NCBI RefSeq assembly: GCF_004363805.1
Contig: NZ_SNZP01000020.1
Location: 1 to 57,699, forward strand
Origin: Paludibacterium purpuratum
GTDB taxonomy: Bacteria > Pseudomonadota > Gammaproteobacteria > Burkholderiales > Chromobacteriaceae
Length of the DNA stretch: 57,699 nt
Reading direction: 5' to 3'
The notes below the pieces were generated by a model. It had not been told where the DNA came from. It saw only the letters and a program-made list of their open reading frames with translations, and did not search any database. The first letter of the stretch is position 1. Every line of letters begins with the position of its first letter. A program made the translations under genes and the position numbers. Shown here in pieces: positions 56,768 through 57,699 of this stretch.

Positions 56768-56823
56768 CATGACGGATACGTCATGTGCCCACTATAGATT
56801 CAAGTACCTTGCATTGCAAGGTA
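56768..56823. promoter_or_regulatory. Two palindromes upstream of padR
   Basis: TACCTTGCATTGCAAGGTA (56805-56823) is a perfect 9-1-9 palindrome, and CATGACG-GATA-CGTCATG (56768-56785) is a perfect 7-4-7 inverted repeat. They lie between padR and the divergent pseudouridine synthase gene. The first is a likely PadR-type operator; the second has no assigned factor. Confidence 0.62.
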
Positions 56824-56898
56824 GCTTTTTATATTCAACTATACGTCGTGCAACTGGAGGCGGATAATCGCCCACCTTCACGACAAGGATATGGCTCA

Positions 56899-57570
56899 AT
56901 GGAACAATCGACAGGCGTGCGCCTGGCCAAGCGGATGGTCGAACTTGGGCTGTGCTCGCGGCGCGAAGCGGACGAATATATCGAGCAAGGCCTGGTCAAG
57001 GTCGATGGCGAGGTCGTGCGCGTGCTCGGTAGCCGCGTCGAGCCGCATCAGCACATCGAATTGACCCGGCCGGCCACGCCGCTGGCGGACGTACCGGTCA
57101 CCCTGCTCTACCACCGGAAACCAGGCGATGGCGGACAGTGGCGTACCCTGCTCAACGTCGACACCCGCTGGCAGGACGACCACGACGAGCAGGTCTTCCT
57201 GCCGCGCCACCTACGCCAGCTGCATGCCTTCGGCGCCACCGACGACACCTGCGGCGGCCTGCTGGCGCTGACCCAGGATCGCCGGCTGCTGAAGAAACTG
57301 GCCGAATGCGAGATGGAGTTTTTGATCGCAGTCGACGCGGCACCTGCGCTCGAAGCGTTGAAACAAGCCACAGTCGGCAAACTCAGCCGCCAGAGCGACC
57401 GCCAACTGAGGCTGGTCATGACGCAGCCGGCCCCTGGCCAGATTGCCGCGCTCTGCGCCGAGCTGGGTGCGCCCGCGCGTTCGATCCGTTGCATCCGTAT
57501 CGGCCGACTCGCCCTGGGTAAGCTGCCGGATGGGCAATGGCGCTACCTGCAAGGCTGGGAGCGGTTCTAA
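56899..57570 (+). CDS. Divergent RsuA-family pseudouridine synthase with S4 domain
   Basis: A 223-residue protein from the ATG at 56899 (MEQSTGVRLAKRMVEL). The S4 RNA-binding domain is at about 8-60 (LCSRREADEYIEQGLVKVDGEVV). The catalytic domain follows, but the usual GRLDxxTxGLLLLT signature reads GATDDTCGGLLALTQD: the aspartate that should be catalytic is kept while the arginine is lost and one residue is missing. It may modify rRNA with altered specificity, or only bind RNA. The upstream frame lacks a ribosome site. No gene follows in the last 129 bases of the window. Confidence 0.8.
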   Translation: MEQSTGVRLAKRMVELGLCSRREADEYIEQGLVKVDGEVVRVLGSRVEPHQHIELTRPATPLADVPVTLLYHRKPGDGGQWRTLLNVDTRWQDDHDEQVFLPRHLRQLHAFGATDDTCGGLLALTQDRRLLKKLAECEMEFLIAVDAAPALEALKQATVGKLSRQSDRQLRLVMTQPAPGQIAALCAELGAPARSIRCIRIGRLALGKLPDGQWRYLQGWERF

Positions 57571-57699
57571 GCCGCCTGTCCCCCCGGCGCACCCCATACC
57601 TGACCCGCTCCTTGTATTGTGGGAAGTGAAGTTGAGAAGGGGGAGGCTGGATGCCGTACCGCTCCTTAGGCCTAATGCCTGTGACGTAGATTTTGCGCC

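Noticed and set aside
57651-57687. Short frame after GGGAGG near the window end
   Set aside because: Only about a dozen codons before a stop and no resemblance to a known leader peptide.

Overview
The window is high-GC bacterial chromosome. Gene content and gene pairs (ratA/rnfH beside smpB, pyrG-eno-ftsB, gluQRS, an FNR/ANR-type site before arginine deiminase, AceI-AceR) point to a motile betaproteobacterium, most likely in Neisseriales (Chromobacteriaceae or Chitinibacteraceae). That placement is inferred from protein flavour and synteny; there is no rRNA here to test it. I saw no tRNA, rRNA, CRISPR array, intact insertion sequence or prophage.

Layout. 1-2.8 kb: the 5' part of arginine deiminase (cut by the window edge) behind an anaerobic-type promoter, then gluQRS and a 7Fe ferredoxin. 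2.9-12.1 kb: a minus-strand chemotaxis operon (short MCP, cheY, cheA, cheW, large MCP with a CheR-docking tail, cheR, cheB, cheD). 12.2-14.8 kb: a histidine kinase, a STAS protein and a PP2C phosphatase. 14.9-21.3 kb: a second, plus-strand chemotaxis cluster (two cheV genes, cheY, cheZ, cheA, EAL-HDOD protein). 21.3-33.5 kb: mostly housekeeping genes (tsaB, rimI, UDG, rpmG, rpmB, pyrG, eno, ftsB, diguanylate cyclase, rnfH, ratA, smpB, guaA) with a small RTX-like protein. 33.6-36.4 kb: accessory genes (TetR with tautomerase, VOC protein, FMN reductase). 36.6-46.8 kb: an autotransporter followed by a giant TPR/sulfotransferase protein, a lipoprotein hydrolase and an APS kinase. 46.8-57.7 kb: a secreted protein, a sigma-54 regulator with aldehyde dehydrogenase, a secreted HExxH protein, the AceI/AceR-like pair, an NCS1 permease, a PadR/DUF1700 pair and an S4-domain pseudouridine synthase.

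How it works together. The two CheA/CheW-type arrays probably serve separate receptor or motor outputs; only the second has CheZ and a CheY with E. coli-like D57/K109 numbering. The most unusual region is 36.6-46.8 kb. There a beta-helical type V autotransporter is followed by one polypeptide holding two sulfotransferase domains around a glycosyltransferase-like core, and by an APS kinase that would make the PAPS donor. The last three genes overlap stop-to-start, so they look like one unit dedicated to modifying a surface product, perhaps the autotransporter itself. About 140 bp of related sequence lies directly upstream of both the FMN reductase and the autotransporter. A GTAG-type REP family occurs at three loci, twice supplying gene stop codons.
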